A program made the translations under genes and the position numbers. A stretch of 64,000 nt of DNA. Origin: Burkholderia sp. 8Y (GTDB lineage Bacteria; Pseudomonadota; Gammaproteobacteria; Burkholderiales; Burkholderiaceae). The DNA lies in NCBI RefSeq assembly GCF_902506145.1, contig NZ_LR733520.1, positions 964,640 through 1,028,639 on the forward strand, given 5' to 3'. Below, in pieces: positions 17,631 through 27,511 of the stretch; within the stretch, counting starts at the first letter, position 1, and each line of letters starts with the position of its first letter. The notes below the pieces were generated by a model. That model was given only the letters and a program-made list of their open reading frames with translations, ran no database searches and was not told the DNA's origin.

Positions 17631-19064
17631 ATGAAAGACAAAGCAACGCTGATCGACTCGTACTACCGCATCTGGGCCTTCGCGATGCCGGTCACGTCGT
17701 TCCTCGTGATTCCTTCCATTCAGGGCACGACGATCGGCTATCTCATGTGCTTCCTGTCCGTGCCGCTCGTGCTGCTGTTCGGCGGACGGTCGCGCAAGAG
17801 CTGGATGCACTTCGTGGGCGCGGCCATCTTCGTCTGGCTGCTGATGCTGTGCACGACGCAGCTTGCGGACGTGATGGCCCCGTTCGATCCCGACTTCAGC
17901 AAGATCGCGCTCGTTGACGACAAGGACCCGCTCACGTTCATCCTGCGCAAGAGCATGTTCACGCAGTCCATTTACGTGGCGGCGGTCGTGCTGTATGCGG
18001 CTTACGTGTACTACTACTATCGGCCGACGTGGGATCAGTGGATCTTCGCGGCGGTGACGCTCTTCGCCCTCTACGGCATCTATGAAGTCGTCTTCTACGT
18101 GCTGACGGGCTCGCCCGGCGACTTCATCTCGAACCGCGCGTTCGGCGACCAGTTCGGCCGAGGCATCGTGCGTTCGGACGGCACGGTGAACGGCAGTTCG
18201 TTCCAGACCGTGAGCGCGGGCGGCCTGTCGATACAGCGTCTCAAGGCGCTGACCGGCGAACCGTCGATGTACGCCATGTCCATCTTCCCCTTCTGGATCT
18301 ACTTCAACGCGACGGCGCGCGTGCGCTGGCCAGTGTGGATCATCGGGCTGTCGCTCCTCATGAGTACGTCGTCGACGGTGCTGATCGGCTATGCGGTCTT
18401 CGCGCTCATCCGCATGCGCAAGCTCGGCATCAATCCGATCAAGGCGCTCATCGGCGTGTTTCTGCTCGCGGTGGTCGCGTTCGTTTTGCAGGACTACATC
18501 GCCGACCTGTTCCAGCAGATGGTGATGGACAAGCTCGAAGGGAAGAACGAGTCCGGCTCGGACCGCGCCATGCTGTTCTTCGAATCCTTGCGCTTGTGGG
18601 TGCATGCCTCGCCGCTCAACCAGCTATTCGGCATCGGCTTCGGCTATATCCGCTCCACTGACCTTTTCTCGACATTGCTCGTCAACACGGGCGTCGTCGG
18701 TCTCGTCGGCATCAGCGTGCTCATGCTCTACCCCGCGTTTAAGCTCGACTGGGACGCGCGCGGCATGGCGCTGCGCCAGTGCTGCGTGGCCACCTGGACC
18801 ATGATGATGGTGTCGGTGCCCGAGTTCGCGTATCTCGCGCCGTGGACGTTCATCGCCATGGCGTACGTTCGCGTGCGCGCGCTCAAGCTCGCCAGAAAGG
18901 ACACGCGCGAGGCCGTGCCGGGCAATGCGATGGAGTCCTCGTATATCAGCACCGACTTCGGCGTCAGCGTGAGTCCGAATGCCGGCGCGCGGCTCGGTTC
19001 GCCGATGAGCGCGAAGCGGCCGCGCATCCGCAGCCGCATGAATCCGCCCGGCCGTCACACCTGA
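17631..19064 (+). CDS. O-antigen ligase/polymerase-like membrane protein (probable EPS Wzy)
   Basis: From the ATG at 17631 the protein has 477 residues and about ten to twelve membrane helices, starting with FAMPVTSFLVIPSIQGTTIG. A larger periplasmic loop (about residues 170-220) and the segment SLLMSTSSTVLIGYAVFALI followed by a basic turn are typical of the WaaL/Wzy superfamily. The C-terminal ~60 residues are polar and basic, probably cytoplasmic. Placed after the co-polymerase and downstream of a flippase, it is the best candidate polymerase of the locus. The family is poorly conserved, so ligase and polymerase cannot be told apart by sequence. Confidence 0.75.
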   Translation: MKDKATLIDSYYRIWAFAMPVTSFLVIPSIQGTTIGYLMCFLSVPLVLLFGGRSRKSWMHFVGAAIFVWLLMLCTTQLADVMAPFDPDFSKIALVDDKDPLTFILRKSMFTQSIYVAAVVLYAAYVYYYYRPTWDQWIFAAVTLFALYGIYEVVFYVLTGSPGDFISNRAFGDQFGRGIVRSDGTVNGSSFQTVSAGGLSIQRLKALTGEPSMYAMSIFPFWIYFNATARVRWPVWIIGLSLLMSTSSTVLIGYAVFALIRMRKLGINPIKALIGVFLLAVVAFVLQDYIADLFQQMVMDKLEGKNESGSDRAMLFFESLRLWVHASPLNQLFGIGFGYIRSTDLFSTLLVNTGVVGLVGISVLMLYPAFKLDWDARGMALRQCCVATWTMMMVSVPEFAYLAPWTFIAMAYVRVRALKLARKDTREAVPGNAMESSYISTDFGVSVSPNAGARLGSPMSAKRPRIRSRMNPPGRHT

Positions 19065-19145
19065 TCGCCGTGACTCGCTTCGTTGCCACGCTCTACAATG
19101 GTGGTTTCGACCATCGGCGTAGAGCCGTGCAACCAGGAGCAAGCA

Positions 19146-19487
19146 ATGTCGACAGTCACGACCGATTCCGGTCTCAAGTATGAAGACGTCACCGTCGGCG
19201 AAGGCGCCGAAGCCGTCGCGGGCAAGACCGTCAGCGTGCATTACACCGGCTGGCTGACGGACGGCCAGAAGTTCGATTCCAGCAAGGACCGCAACGATCC
19301 TTTCGCCTTCGTGCTCGGCGGCGGCATGGTCATCAAGGGCTGGGACGAAGGCGTGCAAGGCATGAAGGTCGGCGGCGTGCGCCGTCTCACCATTCCGCCG
19401 CAACTCGGTTACGGCGCGCGCGGCGCGGGCGGCGTGATTCCGCCGAACGCCACGCTCGTCTTCGAAGTGGAATTGCTCGACGTCTGA
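19146..19487 (+). CDS. FKBP-type peptidyl-prolyl cis-trans isomerase
   Basis: This 113-residue single-domain FKBP starts at 19146, eight bases after AGGAG. The family core is intact: [16 protein letters not shown], then [18 protein letters not shown], then [15 protein letters not shown] and [13 protein letters not shown]. It lacks a signal peptide, so it is a cytosolic folding helper that isomerises X-Pro bonds. It lies between the exopolysaccharide locus and an AraC-type regulator, which begins nine bases after its stop. Nothing suggests it belongs to the polysaccharide pathway. Confidence 0.95.
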   Translation: MSTVTTDSGLKYEDVTVGEGAEAVAGKTVSVHYTGWLTDGQKFDSSKDRNDPFAFVLGGGMVIKGWDEGVQGMKVGGVRRLTIPPQLGYGARGAGGVIPPNATLVFEVELLDV

Positions 19488-19496
19488 GCATCGCGC

Positions 19497-20294
19497 ATGA
19501 ACGCGCCGGTCCATCGCCCTACCGTCTCGCTGCGCCGCTATGAAGCGGTGCAGGCGTCCGACGAGCACGACTTTCATCAGATCGTGCTCGGTTTCGATGG
19601 CGCGATGGGCATGGCGGTCGAGGGCGATGAATCGCATATCGACCGTCATCGCGCGTGGATCATTCCCGCCGGCGCGCGTCACGAGTACTGGGCCGAAGGC
19701 TTGAACCGCCAGCTCGTGCTCGATCTCCCCGCTTCATCCGTCGCGGTGCCGGCGCGCTTTTTCGAGCGTGCGCGCACCGTCGATCTCGATCCATCACTCA
19801 CGCAGCTGGTCGCGAGCGTCGCAGTGCGTCTCGATAGCGGCGATAGCGCCCTGCCCGCGCACCTCGGATGGCAGGCGGCCACGCATCTGTGCGGCGCGTT
19901 GATGGCCGACGCGGGAGCATCGCTGACTGCGGACTGGCGCGGCCTCGACTTCGCGCGCATCGACCGATGGCTGCGCGCGCATCTCGGCGAGCCGCTGCGC
20001 ATCGCGGACCTCGCCGCGCATTGCGGCTTCGGCATGCGGCGCTTTCACCAGTTGTTCAGCGAAGCGTTCGGCGAGACGCCGCATCGCTATCTGCTGCGCT
20101 TGCGCCTCGACGCCGCGCTGACCTTGCTCGCCGATCCGCGTGCGTCGCTCACGCATGTCGCGCTCGAAGTCGGTTTCGCGGACCAGAGCGCGTTCACGCA
20201 TGCGTTCTCGAAACGCTTCGGCATCGCGCCGGGACAATGGCGAAGCGGCGGTTCCATGCGCGAGCAACAGACGCAAAAAAGCCCGCTCGTCTGA
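19497..20294 (+). CDS. AraC-family transcriptional regulator
   Basis: The 265-residue protein has an N-terminal cupin-like sensing region (about residues 10-110). A C-terminal AraC/XylS DNA-binding domain holds two helix-turn-helix units (about 160-250), seen in IADLAAHCGFGMRRFHQLF and ALEVGFADQSAFTHAFSKRF followed by GIAPGQWR. The effector and targets are unknown. It starts nine bases after the FKBP gene and may be co-transcribed with it. Its last codons overlap the hairpin that ends purF on the other strand. Confidence 0.9.
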   Translation: MNAPVHRPTVSLRRYEAVQASDEHDFHQIVLGFDGAMGMAVEGDESHIDRHRAWIIPAGARHEYWAEGLNRQLVLDLPASSVAVPARFFERARTVDLDPSLTQLVASVAVRLDSGDSALPAHLGWQAATHLCGALMADAGASLTADWRGLDFARIDRWLRAHLGEPLRIADLAAHCGFGMRRFHQLFSEAFGETPHRYLLRLRLDAALTLLADPRASLTHVALEVGFADQSAFTHAFSKRFGIAPGQWRSGGSMREQQTQKSPLV

Positions 20295-20310
20295 TCGACC
20301 GAGCGGGCTT
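20279..20310 (-). terminator. Rho-independent terminator of purF, inside the AraC gene 3' end
   Basis: An 11-bp stem (AAGCCCGCTCG with CGAGCGGGCTT) has a ten-base loop and a run of six T residues on the minus strand (20275-20280). It lies 22 bases after the purF stop. The left arm falls within the last codons of the convergent AraC-type gene. Confidence 0.85.
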
Positions 20311-20331
20311 CTTCCAGCCAACCGCGAAGGC

Positions 20332-21879
20332 TTATTCCACCGACAGTTGCAGGTGCAATTGCGAACGCGCGGGACCGCCCTCCAGCGCCTCGCCCGCGAT
20401 GTCGCGGTCCGTCTGCTCTTGCGGCGCGAGACGCGCGGTCTCGATGCGGTCGAGATAGTCCGTGGTGACGTCGCCGGTGATGTAGTTACCGTCGAAGCAC
20501 GACGCCTCGAAATCCTTCAGCGCCGGATTGATGTCGCGGATCGCGCTCTTGAGGTCTTCGACGTCCTGATACACCAGATAGTCCGCGCCGATCATGCGCG
20601 CCACTTCCTCGTCGCTGCGGCCATGCGCGACGAGTTCGCCGCGCGTCGGCATGTCGATGCCGTACACGTTCGGAAACTTCACCGGCGGCGCAGCGGACGC
20701 GAAAATGACCTTGTTCGCGCCCGCGTCGCGCGCCATCTGCACGATTTCGTGCGAAGTCGTGCCGCGCACGATGGAATCGTCCACGATCAGCACGTTCTTG
20801 CCCTTGAACTCGATGCCCATTGCGTTCAGCTTCTGGCGCACGGATTTCTTGCGCACCGCCTGGCCCGGCATGATGAACGTGCGGCCCACGTAGCGGTTCT
20901 TGAAGAACCCTTCGCGGTATTCGACGCCGAGCTTCGCGGCCACCTGCATCGCGGCGGGGCGCGACGAATCGGGAATCGGCATCACGACGTCGATCGGCAC
21001 GTCCGGCAGCACGCGCTTGATCTTCTCGGCGAGATAGTCGCCCATGCGCAAACGCGCGTTGTAGACCGGCACGCCGTCGAGGCACGAATCCGGACGCGCC
21101 AGATACACGAGCTCGAAAATGCACGGATTGAGCACCGGCTTTTCGGCGCATTGATGACTGTGCAGATTGCCGTCGGCGTCGATGAAAATGGCTTCGCCCG
21201 GCTCGATGTCGCGCACGAATTCGAACCCGATGCCTTCGATCGCCACCGATTCCGACGCCACCATCCACTCGACGCCCGTTGATGTTTCGAGCTTGCCGAG
21301 CACGAGCGGGCGGATGCCGAACGGATCACGGAACGCGACCAGCCCGTAGCCCGCGATCAGCGAAACGATCGCGTACGACCCCTTCACGCGCCGATGCACG
21401 CCCGCGACCGCCTTCCACAGCGCGGCTTCGTCCAGTTCCAGCCCGGAGCTGGCCAGTTGCAGTTCGTGCGCGAAGACGTTGAGCAGCACTTCGGTGTCGG
21501 AAGCGGTATTGATGTGCCGGCGATCGATGCGGAACATCTCGTCCTTCAACTGCATCCAGTTCGTGAGATTGCCGTTGTGCGCGAGGATGATGCCGAACGG
21601 CGCGTTCACGTAGAACGGCTGCGCTTCTTCCTCGTTCGACGCGGAACCCGCCGTCGGATAACGCACCTGGCCGATGCCGACGGTGCCCGGCAGGCTGCGC
21701 ATGTTGCGCGTGCGGAACACGTCGCGCACCATACCGTTGGCCTTGTGCATGTGGAAGTTGTTGCCGTTCGCTGTCGCGATTCCCGCCGCATCCTGCCCGC
21801 GATGCTGCAGCAACAGCAGGCTGTCATAGATCAGCTGATTGACGGGGCTTTGGGAAACTACACCTACGATGCCGCACAT
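20332..21879 (-). CDS. purF: Amidophosphoribosyltransferase
   Basis: PurF converts PRPP and glutamine to phosphoribosylamine, the first committed step of purine synthesis. The start complementary to 21877-21879 gives MCGIVGVVS, so Cys2 becomes the N-terminal glutaminase nucleophile after Met removal; the 17-residue upstream extension is rejected for this reason. The protein has 515 residues. An N-terminal Ntn glutaminase domain is followed by a phosphoribosyltransferase domain with the PRPP-binding loop VLIVDDSIVRGTTS (about residue 365). It follows cvpA by 132 bases, an order common in proteobacteria, and ends at a strong hairpin. Confidence 0.97.
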   Translation of the reverse strand: MCGIVGVVSQSPVNQLIYDSLLLLQHRGQDAAGIATANGNNFHMHKANGMVRDVFRTRNMRSLPGTVGIGQVRYPTAGSASNEEEAQPFYVNAPFGIILAHNGNLTNWMQLKDEMFRIDRRHINTASDTEVLLNVFAHELQLASSGLELDEAALWKAVAGVHRRVKGSYAIVSLIAGYGLVAFRDPFGIRPLVLGKLETSTGVEWMVASESVAIEGIGFEFVRDIEPGEAIFIDADGNLHSHQCAEKPVLNPCIFELVYLARPDSCLDGVPVYNARLRMGDYLAEKIKRVLPDVPIDVVMPIPDSSRPAAMQVAAKLGVEYREGFFKNRYVGRTFIMPGQAVRKKSVRQKLNAMGIEFKGKNVLIVDDSIVRGTTSHEIVQMARDAGANKVIFASAAPPVKFPNVYGIDMPTRGELVAHGRSDEEVARMIGADYLVYQDVEDLKSAIRDINPALKDFEASCFDGNYITGDVTTDYLDRIETARLAPQEQTDRDIAGEALEGGPARSQLHLQLSVE

Positions 21880-22011
21880 GGCATGGTCCTTCAAAGAGTC
21901 GAAACGGTAGAAAGGCGTGCCGGCATTCACGCCGTGTCGAACGAGACCCGCGAACGGGCGCGTTCGGCGGCGACTGGCCGTCGCGCGTTCCTCGTGTAGC
22001 CTGCCGTTCGT

Positions 22012-22545
22012 CTATTGTGCGGCGCTTGGCGCCGTGTCGCCTGATTGCGGTGCGACGTGCACATACGCGGCGAGCGTATCGGGGAGGAGCGGTTTCAATT
22101 CGCGCACGCCTTGCTCGGCCGTGGGCCGCAGCAGCGCGTTACGCCAAAAATCCTTCTGCGGCAATTCAGTCAGACCTGCGAGCGCGACCAGAATCACCAC
22201 CAATATAGCGCCTCGGACGAGGCCGAACAGCAAGCCCAGCGAGCGATCCACGCCGCGCAGGCCGGTCACTTCCGTGATGCGCGTGAGCAGCGCCGACAGC
22301 ACGCTCGACAGCAGCAGCACCGCGCCGACCACCAGCAAAAACGCGACGAGCCATTGAGTCAGCGCGCCGCCTGGCCAGCTTGCCGGGATATATGGCACCA
22401 CCACGCCCACGAAGCGGCCCGCGACCAGAATGGCGGCGATCCATCCGACCAGCCCGAACGCCTCGGCGAGCAGTCCGCGCCACATGCCGCGCAATGCTGA
22501 CAGGCCGATCACGGCCATCACGGCGTAGTCGAAACTCGTGAACAT
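22012..22545 (-). CDS. cvpA: CvpA-family membrane protein
   Basis: The 177-residue protein has four membrane helices typical of CvpA (colicin V production protein): FTSFDYAVMAVIGLSALRGM at the start, GLVGWIAAILVAGRFVG, the segment WLVAFLLVVGAVLLLSSVLS and GLVRGAILVVILVALAGLT. Family members affect colicin V export and envelope homeostasis by an unknown mechanism. The gene sits between a SPOR protein gene (six bases away) and purF, a conserved arrangement. The C-terminal tail is polar. Confidence 0.92.
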   Translation of the reverse strand: MFTSFDYAVMAVIGLSALRGMWRGLLAEAFGLVGWIAAILVAGRFVGVVVPYIPASWPGGALTQWLVAFLLVVGAVLLLSSVLSALLTRITEVTGLRGVDRSLGLLFGLVRGAILVVILVALAGLTELPQKDFWRNALLRPTAEQGVRELKPLLPDTLAAYVHVAPQSGDTAPSAAQ

Positions 22546-22551
22546 CGGCGC

Positions 22552-23439
22552 TTAGTTCGACGCCGACCGCTTGCCGCCGGCAAGACCCGCCTGCCGCACC
22601 TTGACGAGCGCGGCGGACGCCGACGCGCGATCCGGGAACGGCCCCGCACGCAACAGCGCGCGGGAGGAACCATCCGACTGCTGACGATGTTCGAGATATG
22701 CGGGCACGCCCGCGGCTTTCAACTTGTTGACCCAGTTCTGCGCGGCGGTGTCGTCGTCGAACGTGCCGATCTGGAGCACGAAACGACTTCCTGCGGGCGA
22801 CGCGGGCGTGTTCGCCGCGCTCGATGCCGGGCTTGCCGTGCTGTCCGTTTCCGGCGCCGGTTGAGTCTGCGGCCTGGCGGTTTGCCTGGCGACCGCCGCC
22901 GGTTTGCTGTCCGGCTTCGCTTCGGGCTTCGCTTCTGCCTTCGCTTCGGGCTTCGCTTCTGCCCGCGCTGCGGGCTTAGCCTGCGCCGCCGTAGCGGGCG
23001 TCGAGGCCGACGGTGTCGGCTGCGTCACGCCTGCGGCCACGTTGCCGGTGTCGGCAGCCGCGGCAGCGGGCGCGTCATGCGCGACGCCTGCTTGCGTGTC
23101 GGCGTCGTTGGCCTCGCGCGATGGCTTCGCGCTGGGCGTGGCGCGGCTCGGAATATCGATGGAAATATCGTCGGCGACCGGCTTCGGACGCGAATCCAGC
23201 ACCATCGGCAGAACAATGACCGCCGCCAGCACCAGCGCGATGGCGCCAACCAGCCTGCGGCGTGCGCGCTGCTTCTCGGGAAGCGTGGGGTCGAGCATCA
23301 TGGCGTCGGCATCGGGACGCTCGGTACGGCGCGTGCGGCGCTCAGTGCGAACGGTATGACGCGAGCCGCGCGGGGAATCCGAGTATGCGTCGCTCGCGGC
23401 GCGTGCGTCGTCTTTCTTGCCCAACGAGAAAAGTCCCAT
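22552..23439 (-). CDS. SPOR-domain membrane protein (DedD-like)
   Basis: This 295-residue protein has a short cytoplasmic N-terminus and one membrane helix (about residues 63-82, LVGAIALVLAAVIVLPMVL). A long Ala/Pro/Lys-rich periplasmic linker follows, with repeated AEAKPEAK units (about 145-185). The C-terminal SPOR domain (about 215-290) starts at FVLQIGTFDDDTAAQNWVNK. SPOR domains bind denuded septal peptidoglycan, so it probably acts in cell division, as DedD does. It lies between folC and cvpA, as in many beta- and gammaproteobacteria. The linker repeats could vary in length between strains. Confidence 0.9.
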   Translation of the reverse strand: MGLFSLGKKDDARAASDAYSDSPRGSRHTVRTERRTRRTERPDADAMMLDPTLPEKQRARRRLVGAIALVLAAVIVLPMVLDSRPKPVADDISIDIPSRATPSAKPSREANDADTQAGVAHDAPAAAAADTGNVAAGVTQPTPSASTPATAAQAKPAARAEAKPEAKAEAKPEAKPDSKPAAVARQTARPQTQPAPETDSTASPASSAANTPASPAGSRFVLQIGTFDDDTAAQNWVNKLKAAGVPAYLEHRQQSDGSSRALLRAGPFPDRASASAALVKVRQAGLAGGKRSASN

Positions 23440-23477
23440 GTATGGCTTAATGCGAAAAGCTCAGACGGCCAGCCGTC

Positions 23478-24788
23478 TCAGTGATGCTGCGATTTGCGGT
23501 AGGCCATGACGCCAGCCACCGTATAGAAACTACCGAAAACCACGATTCTATCATTTTCGGACGCCCGGCTTAACGCATCTCGAAATGCATCGGCCGGGGT
23601 GTCGAATCGTGCAACGCTGCTGTCGGGGCCGTCGTTGACACCGGCATCGCGCAGAACGGCTTGAAGACGGTCGGCTGCGGCCGCACGCGGCGTCGGCAGC
23701 GCGGTCACGTTCCAGTGGTCGATTTCGCCCGCGAGCTGCTTCACGATGCCCTCGATGTCCTTATCGCCCATCGCGCCGAAAACCGCGTAGGTGTACGGGA
23801 AATAGCCCATGTTGCCGAGGTTTTGCGCGAGCACGGCGGCGGCGTGCGGATTGTGCGCGACATCGAGGATGATTTGCGGCTTGCCCGGCAGCACCTGGAA
23901 GCGTCCGGCCAATTCCACGTTCGCGAGCCCGAGACGAATGTCCTGCGCGGAAACCGGCAGCCGGTCGCGCAGCGCCTCCAGCGCGGCCAGCGCCGCCGAC
24001 GTATTGATGAGCTGGTTCGCTCCGCGCAGCGCCGGATACGCGAGCGCCGCGCGCCGCTGCGTGCGGCCGATATAGCTCCACTGCTGACGTTCGTTGCCCG
24101 GTTGCGCTTCGTAGCGAAAATCGCGGCCGACGAGCCACAGGTCCGCGCCCACGGCCTCGGCGTGATCGATCAGACTTTGCGGCGGCGAAGGATCGCCGCA
24201 CACGGCCGGCTTGCCGGGACGGAAGATGCCCGCCTTCTCGAAGCCAATTTTCTCGCGCGTGTCGCCCAAAAAATCCGTATGGTCGATGTCGATGCTCGTC
24301 ACCACGGCGCAGTCCGTATCGACGATATTGACGGCGTCCAGCCGCCCGCCGAGACCCACTTCCAGAATCACGGCATCCAGTCCGCGCGACGCGAACAGAT
24401 GCAGGATGGCGAGCGTCGTGAACTCGAAGTACGTCAGCGAAACGGGATCGGGCAAGCTGGCGCGCGCCTTCTCCACGGCTTCGAAGTGTTCGAGCAGATC
24501 GGCATCGGCGGCGTCCTCGCCATCGATGCGAGCGCGCTCGTTGAACGACAGCAGATGCGGCGACGTATGACAGCCCACGCGATAGCCCGCGCGCAGCAGA
24601 ATGCTTTCGAGGATCGCGCACGTCGAGCCCTTGCCGTTCGTGCCGCCGACGGTGATCACCGGGCAGTCGAAGCGCAGGCCGAGCGCGTCCTTCACGCGGC
24701 CGATGCGCGCCAGGCCCATGTCGATGCCAACCGGATGCGCCGCTTCCAGATGGGCGAGCCACGCGTCGAGAGTGGGAAATGTGGTCAT
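23478..24788 (-). CDS. folC: Bifunctional folylpolyglutamate synthase / dihydrofolate synthase
   Basis: FolC adds glutamate to dihydropteroate and then to folates, using ATP in the cytoplasm. The start complementary to 24786-24788 (MTTFPTLDAWLAHLE) gives 436 residues, a normal length. The ATP-binding loop VGGTNGKGSTCA is near residue 48. The Mur-ligase-like central domain has GLGGRLDAVN and SIDIDHTDFLG (about 145-175), and a C-terminal ligase domain follows. It sits downstream of accD, separated from it by an intrinsic terminator, and 38 bases before the SPOR gene. Confidence 0.96.
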   Translation of the reverse strand: MTTFPTLDAWLAHLEAAHPVGIDMGLARIGRVKDALGLRFDCPVITVGGTNGKGSTCAILESILLRAGYRVGCHTSPHLLSFNERARIDGEDAADADLLEHFEAVEKARASLPDPVSLTYFEFTTLAILHLFASRGLDAVILEVGLGGRLDAVNIVDTDCAVVTSIDIDHTDFLGDTREKIGFEKAGIFRPGKPAVCGDPSPPQSLIDHAEAVGADLWLVGRDFRYEAQPGNERQQWSYIGRTQRRAALAYPALRGANQLINTSAALAALEALRDRLPVSAQDIRLGLANVELAGRFQVLPGKPQIILDVAHNPHAAAVLAQNLGNMGYFPYTYAVFGAMGDKDIEGIVKQLAGEIDHWNVTALPTPRAAAADRLQAVLRDAGVNDGPDSSVARFDTPADAFRDALSRASENDRIVVFGSFYTVAGVMAYRKSQHH

Positions 24789-24812
24789 GTTCGGTAGTCG
24801 GAAAAGCAAAAA

Positions 24813-24845
24813 CGCCGCGCGGAACCTCGCGGTTCACGCGCGGCG
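24813..24845 (-). terminator. Intrinsic terminator after accD, immediately upstream of folC
   Basis: CGCCGCGCG pairs with CGCGCGGCG, and an inner GAACC/GGTTC stem sits on a four-base loop, making an almost continuous 14-bp helix on the minus strand. The strand then reads TTTTTGCTTTT. It lies 20 bases after the accD stop and 24 bases before the folC start. Confidence 0.8.
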
Positions 24846-24865
24846 CGGCGCGGGCAAAAGCGGCG

Positions 24866-25738
<873 letters not shown>

Positions 25739-25801
25739 CGTTGTTCCTTGACTGATCGGGGCAGCGCCGCGCACCGTCGACGACGGCGGCGGCGGCGAAT
25801 G

Positions 25802-26605
25802 TTATTTGACGGAATCGAGCGCCGCGCGAATCTCCGCGATGAAGCTCGTGAGCGACGCGGCGGCCGTTTCCGGCGGCGCCTCTTCGAGCAACTGCACGAG
25901 CCGGCTTCCGATGACGACCGCGTCTGCGACTTCCGCGACGGCGCGGGCCGTCTCTGCGTCGCGAATGCCGAAACCGACGCCGACCGGCAGGGGCACATGC
26001 GACTTGATGGCCGGGATTTTACTCGCGATGCTGGAAACGTCCAGATTTGCCGCGCCCGTCACGCCCTTGAGCGACACGTAGTACACGTAACCGCTCGCGA
26101 TCTCGCCGACCGCCGCCACGCGCTCATCGGTCGATGTCGGCGCGAGCAAGAAAATCGGATCGATGCCGGCCGCGCGCATCGACGCGCCGAAATCGCCGGC
26201 TTCCTCGGGCGGGTAATCGACGACGAGCACGCCGTCCAGGCCCGCCTGCTTCGCGGCTTGCGCGAACGCGTCCGCGCCCATGCGCTCGATCGGATTGGCG
26301 TAGCCCATCAGCACCACGGGCGTGTCGGCGTCCGTTTCGCGAAAGCGCGCGACATCGGCGAGCACGCGCTTGAGCGTGACGCCGCGTGCGAGCGCGCGCT
26401 CCGACGAACGCTGAATGACCGGGCCATCGGCCATCGGATCGGAAAACGGCACACCCAGCTCGATGACGTCGGCGCCGCCCTTGGCGAGCGCATGCATGAA
26501 TTCGACGGTCTGCTCGGGGTTCGGATCGCCCGCCGTGATGAACGGGATTAGCCCTTTGCGGCCTTGCGCGGCGAGCGTCGCGAAAGTGTTCTTGATACGG
26601 GACAT
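25802..26605 (-). CDS. trpA: Tryptophan synthase alpha chain
   Basis: TrpA cleaves indole-3-glycerol phosphate to indole and glyceraldehyde-3-phosphate, and passes indole to TrpB through the complex tunnel. The 267-residue TIM barrel has both catalytic acids in the expected strands ([29 protein letters not shown]) and the phosphate-binding [16 protein letters not shown] blocks near the C-terminus. It is 71 bases downstream of the methyltransferase gene that separates it from trpB, an unusual interruption of trpBA. The likely RBS lies just upstream of the minus-strand ATG at 26605. Confidence 0.97.
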   Translation of the reverse strand: MSRIKNTFATLAAQGRKGLIPFITAGDPNPEQTVEFMHALAKGGADVIELGVPFSDPMADGPVIQRSSERALARGVTLKRVLADVARFRETDADTPVVLMGYANPIERMGADAFAQAAKQAGLDGVLVVDYPPEEAGDFGASMRAAGIDPIFLLAPTSTDERVAAVGEIASGYVYYVSLKGVTGAANLDVSSIASKIPAIKSHVPLPVGVGFGIRDAETARAVAEVADAVVIGSRLVQLLEEAPPETAAASLTSFIAEIRAALDSVK

Positions 26606-26676
26606 GAGAATTCTCGTAAGCGTATTCGTTAGCGTCGATCATTCGACGCAATCAGCGACGAAACAGGACTCGCGCG

Positions 26677-27504
26677 TTATTCGGCGGTTTCGGTTTCGGC
26701 GGTCAGCGGCGCATCCAGCTTCGCGAGGCGGTTTTCCGCGATGGCGCAATAGTCCGCGTTGATTTCGAAGCCCGTGAAAGATCGACCGTGGCGCGCGCAG
26801 GCGACAGCGGTCGTCCCGCTGCCCATGAACGGATCGAGCACGCGGCCGCCCGGCGGACAGCTCGCCAACACCATGCGCTCGACGATTTCCAGCGGCTTTT
26901 GTGTCGGATGATCGACGCGCTCCGCGTGCTGCCGGTGCAACCGCGAGACGGACCAGACATCTTTCGGGTTGTAGCCCATCTCGAGCCACTTGCTGCCTTC
27001 GAAAATCTTGCGCGAGCGCGCCTTTTTCGTCGCTGCGTCGTAGGGAATGCGCACCGGATCGAGATCGAAGTAATAGTCCTTTGATACCGCGAAATAGCCG
27101 ATGTTGTCGTGCACCGAGGTGAATTTACGCGTCGTTCCGCCCATGCTCGGCACGCGCCGGTCCCAGACGATCTCGTTGACCATCGTCATCCGGCGCTTCA
27201 GGAACACGAACAGTTCGGGCGAATACTGCCAGGTGCAGAAGATGTACATCGACCCGCTTCTCTTGAGCTTCGGAATCGCGATGTCCAGCCAGCGATACGT
27301 CCACTCAAGAAACGCCTCGCCGGACAGCATGTCCGAGTCGTTCCCGTAGTCCTTGCCGAGTCCATACGGCGGGTCCGCGACGATCAGATCGATCGACGCA
27401 TCGGGAACGGAAGCGGCATCGGCGAGAAAATCGCGGTTCCGAATATTTATGCCAGCGCCTTGCAGCGCGCCGGCGGACATCGGTTCGTCGATAACGGTGC
27501 GCAT
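26677..27504 (-). CDS. Orphan beta-class DNA (adenine-N6 or cytosine-N4) methyltransferase
   Basis: The 275-residue enzyme carries the catalytic motif IV as DPPY (residues 44-47), early in the protein, and the SAM-binding motif I as DPFMGSGTT near residues 224-232, late in the protein. This order defines the beta class. HPTQKPLEIVERM just before motif I is also typical. No restriction endonuclease or specificity gene is nearby, so it acts alone and could be an epigenetic regulator. It starts seven bases after the trpB stop and is read with the trp genes. Other Burkholderia carry a methyltransferase at this position. From memory, the B. cenocepacia one recognises GTWWAC; I cannot verify that here. 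Confidence 0.88.
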   Translation of the reverse strand: MRTVIDEPMSAGALQGAGINIRNRDFLADAASVPDASIDLIVADPPYGLGKDYGNDSDMLSGEAFLEWTYRWLDIAIPKLKRSGSMYIFCTWQYSPELFVFLKRRMTMVNEIVWDRRVPSMGGTTRKFTSVHDNIGYFAVSKDYYFDLDPVRIPYDAATKKARSRKIFEGSKWLEMGYNPKDVWSVSRLHRQHAERVDHPTQKPLEIVERMVLASCPPGGRVLDPFMGSGTTAVACARHGRSFTGFEINADYCAIAENRLAKLDAPLTAETETAE

Positions 27505-27511
27505 CGGCGGC

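Noticed and set aside
22904..22980. Tandem repeat in the SPOR-gene region as a CRISPR or VNTR element
   Set aside because: It encodes AEAKPEAK repeats of the protein linker, with no spacers or cas genes; treated as a coding low-complexity linker.
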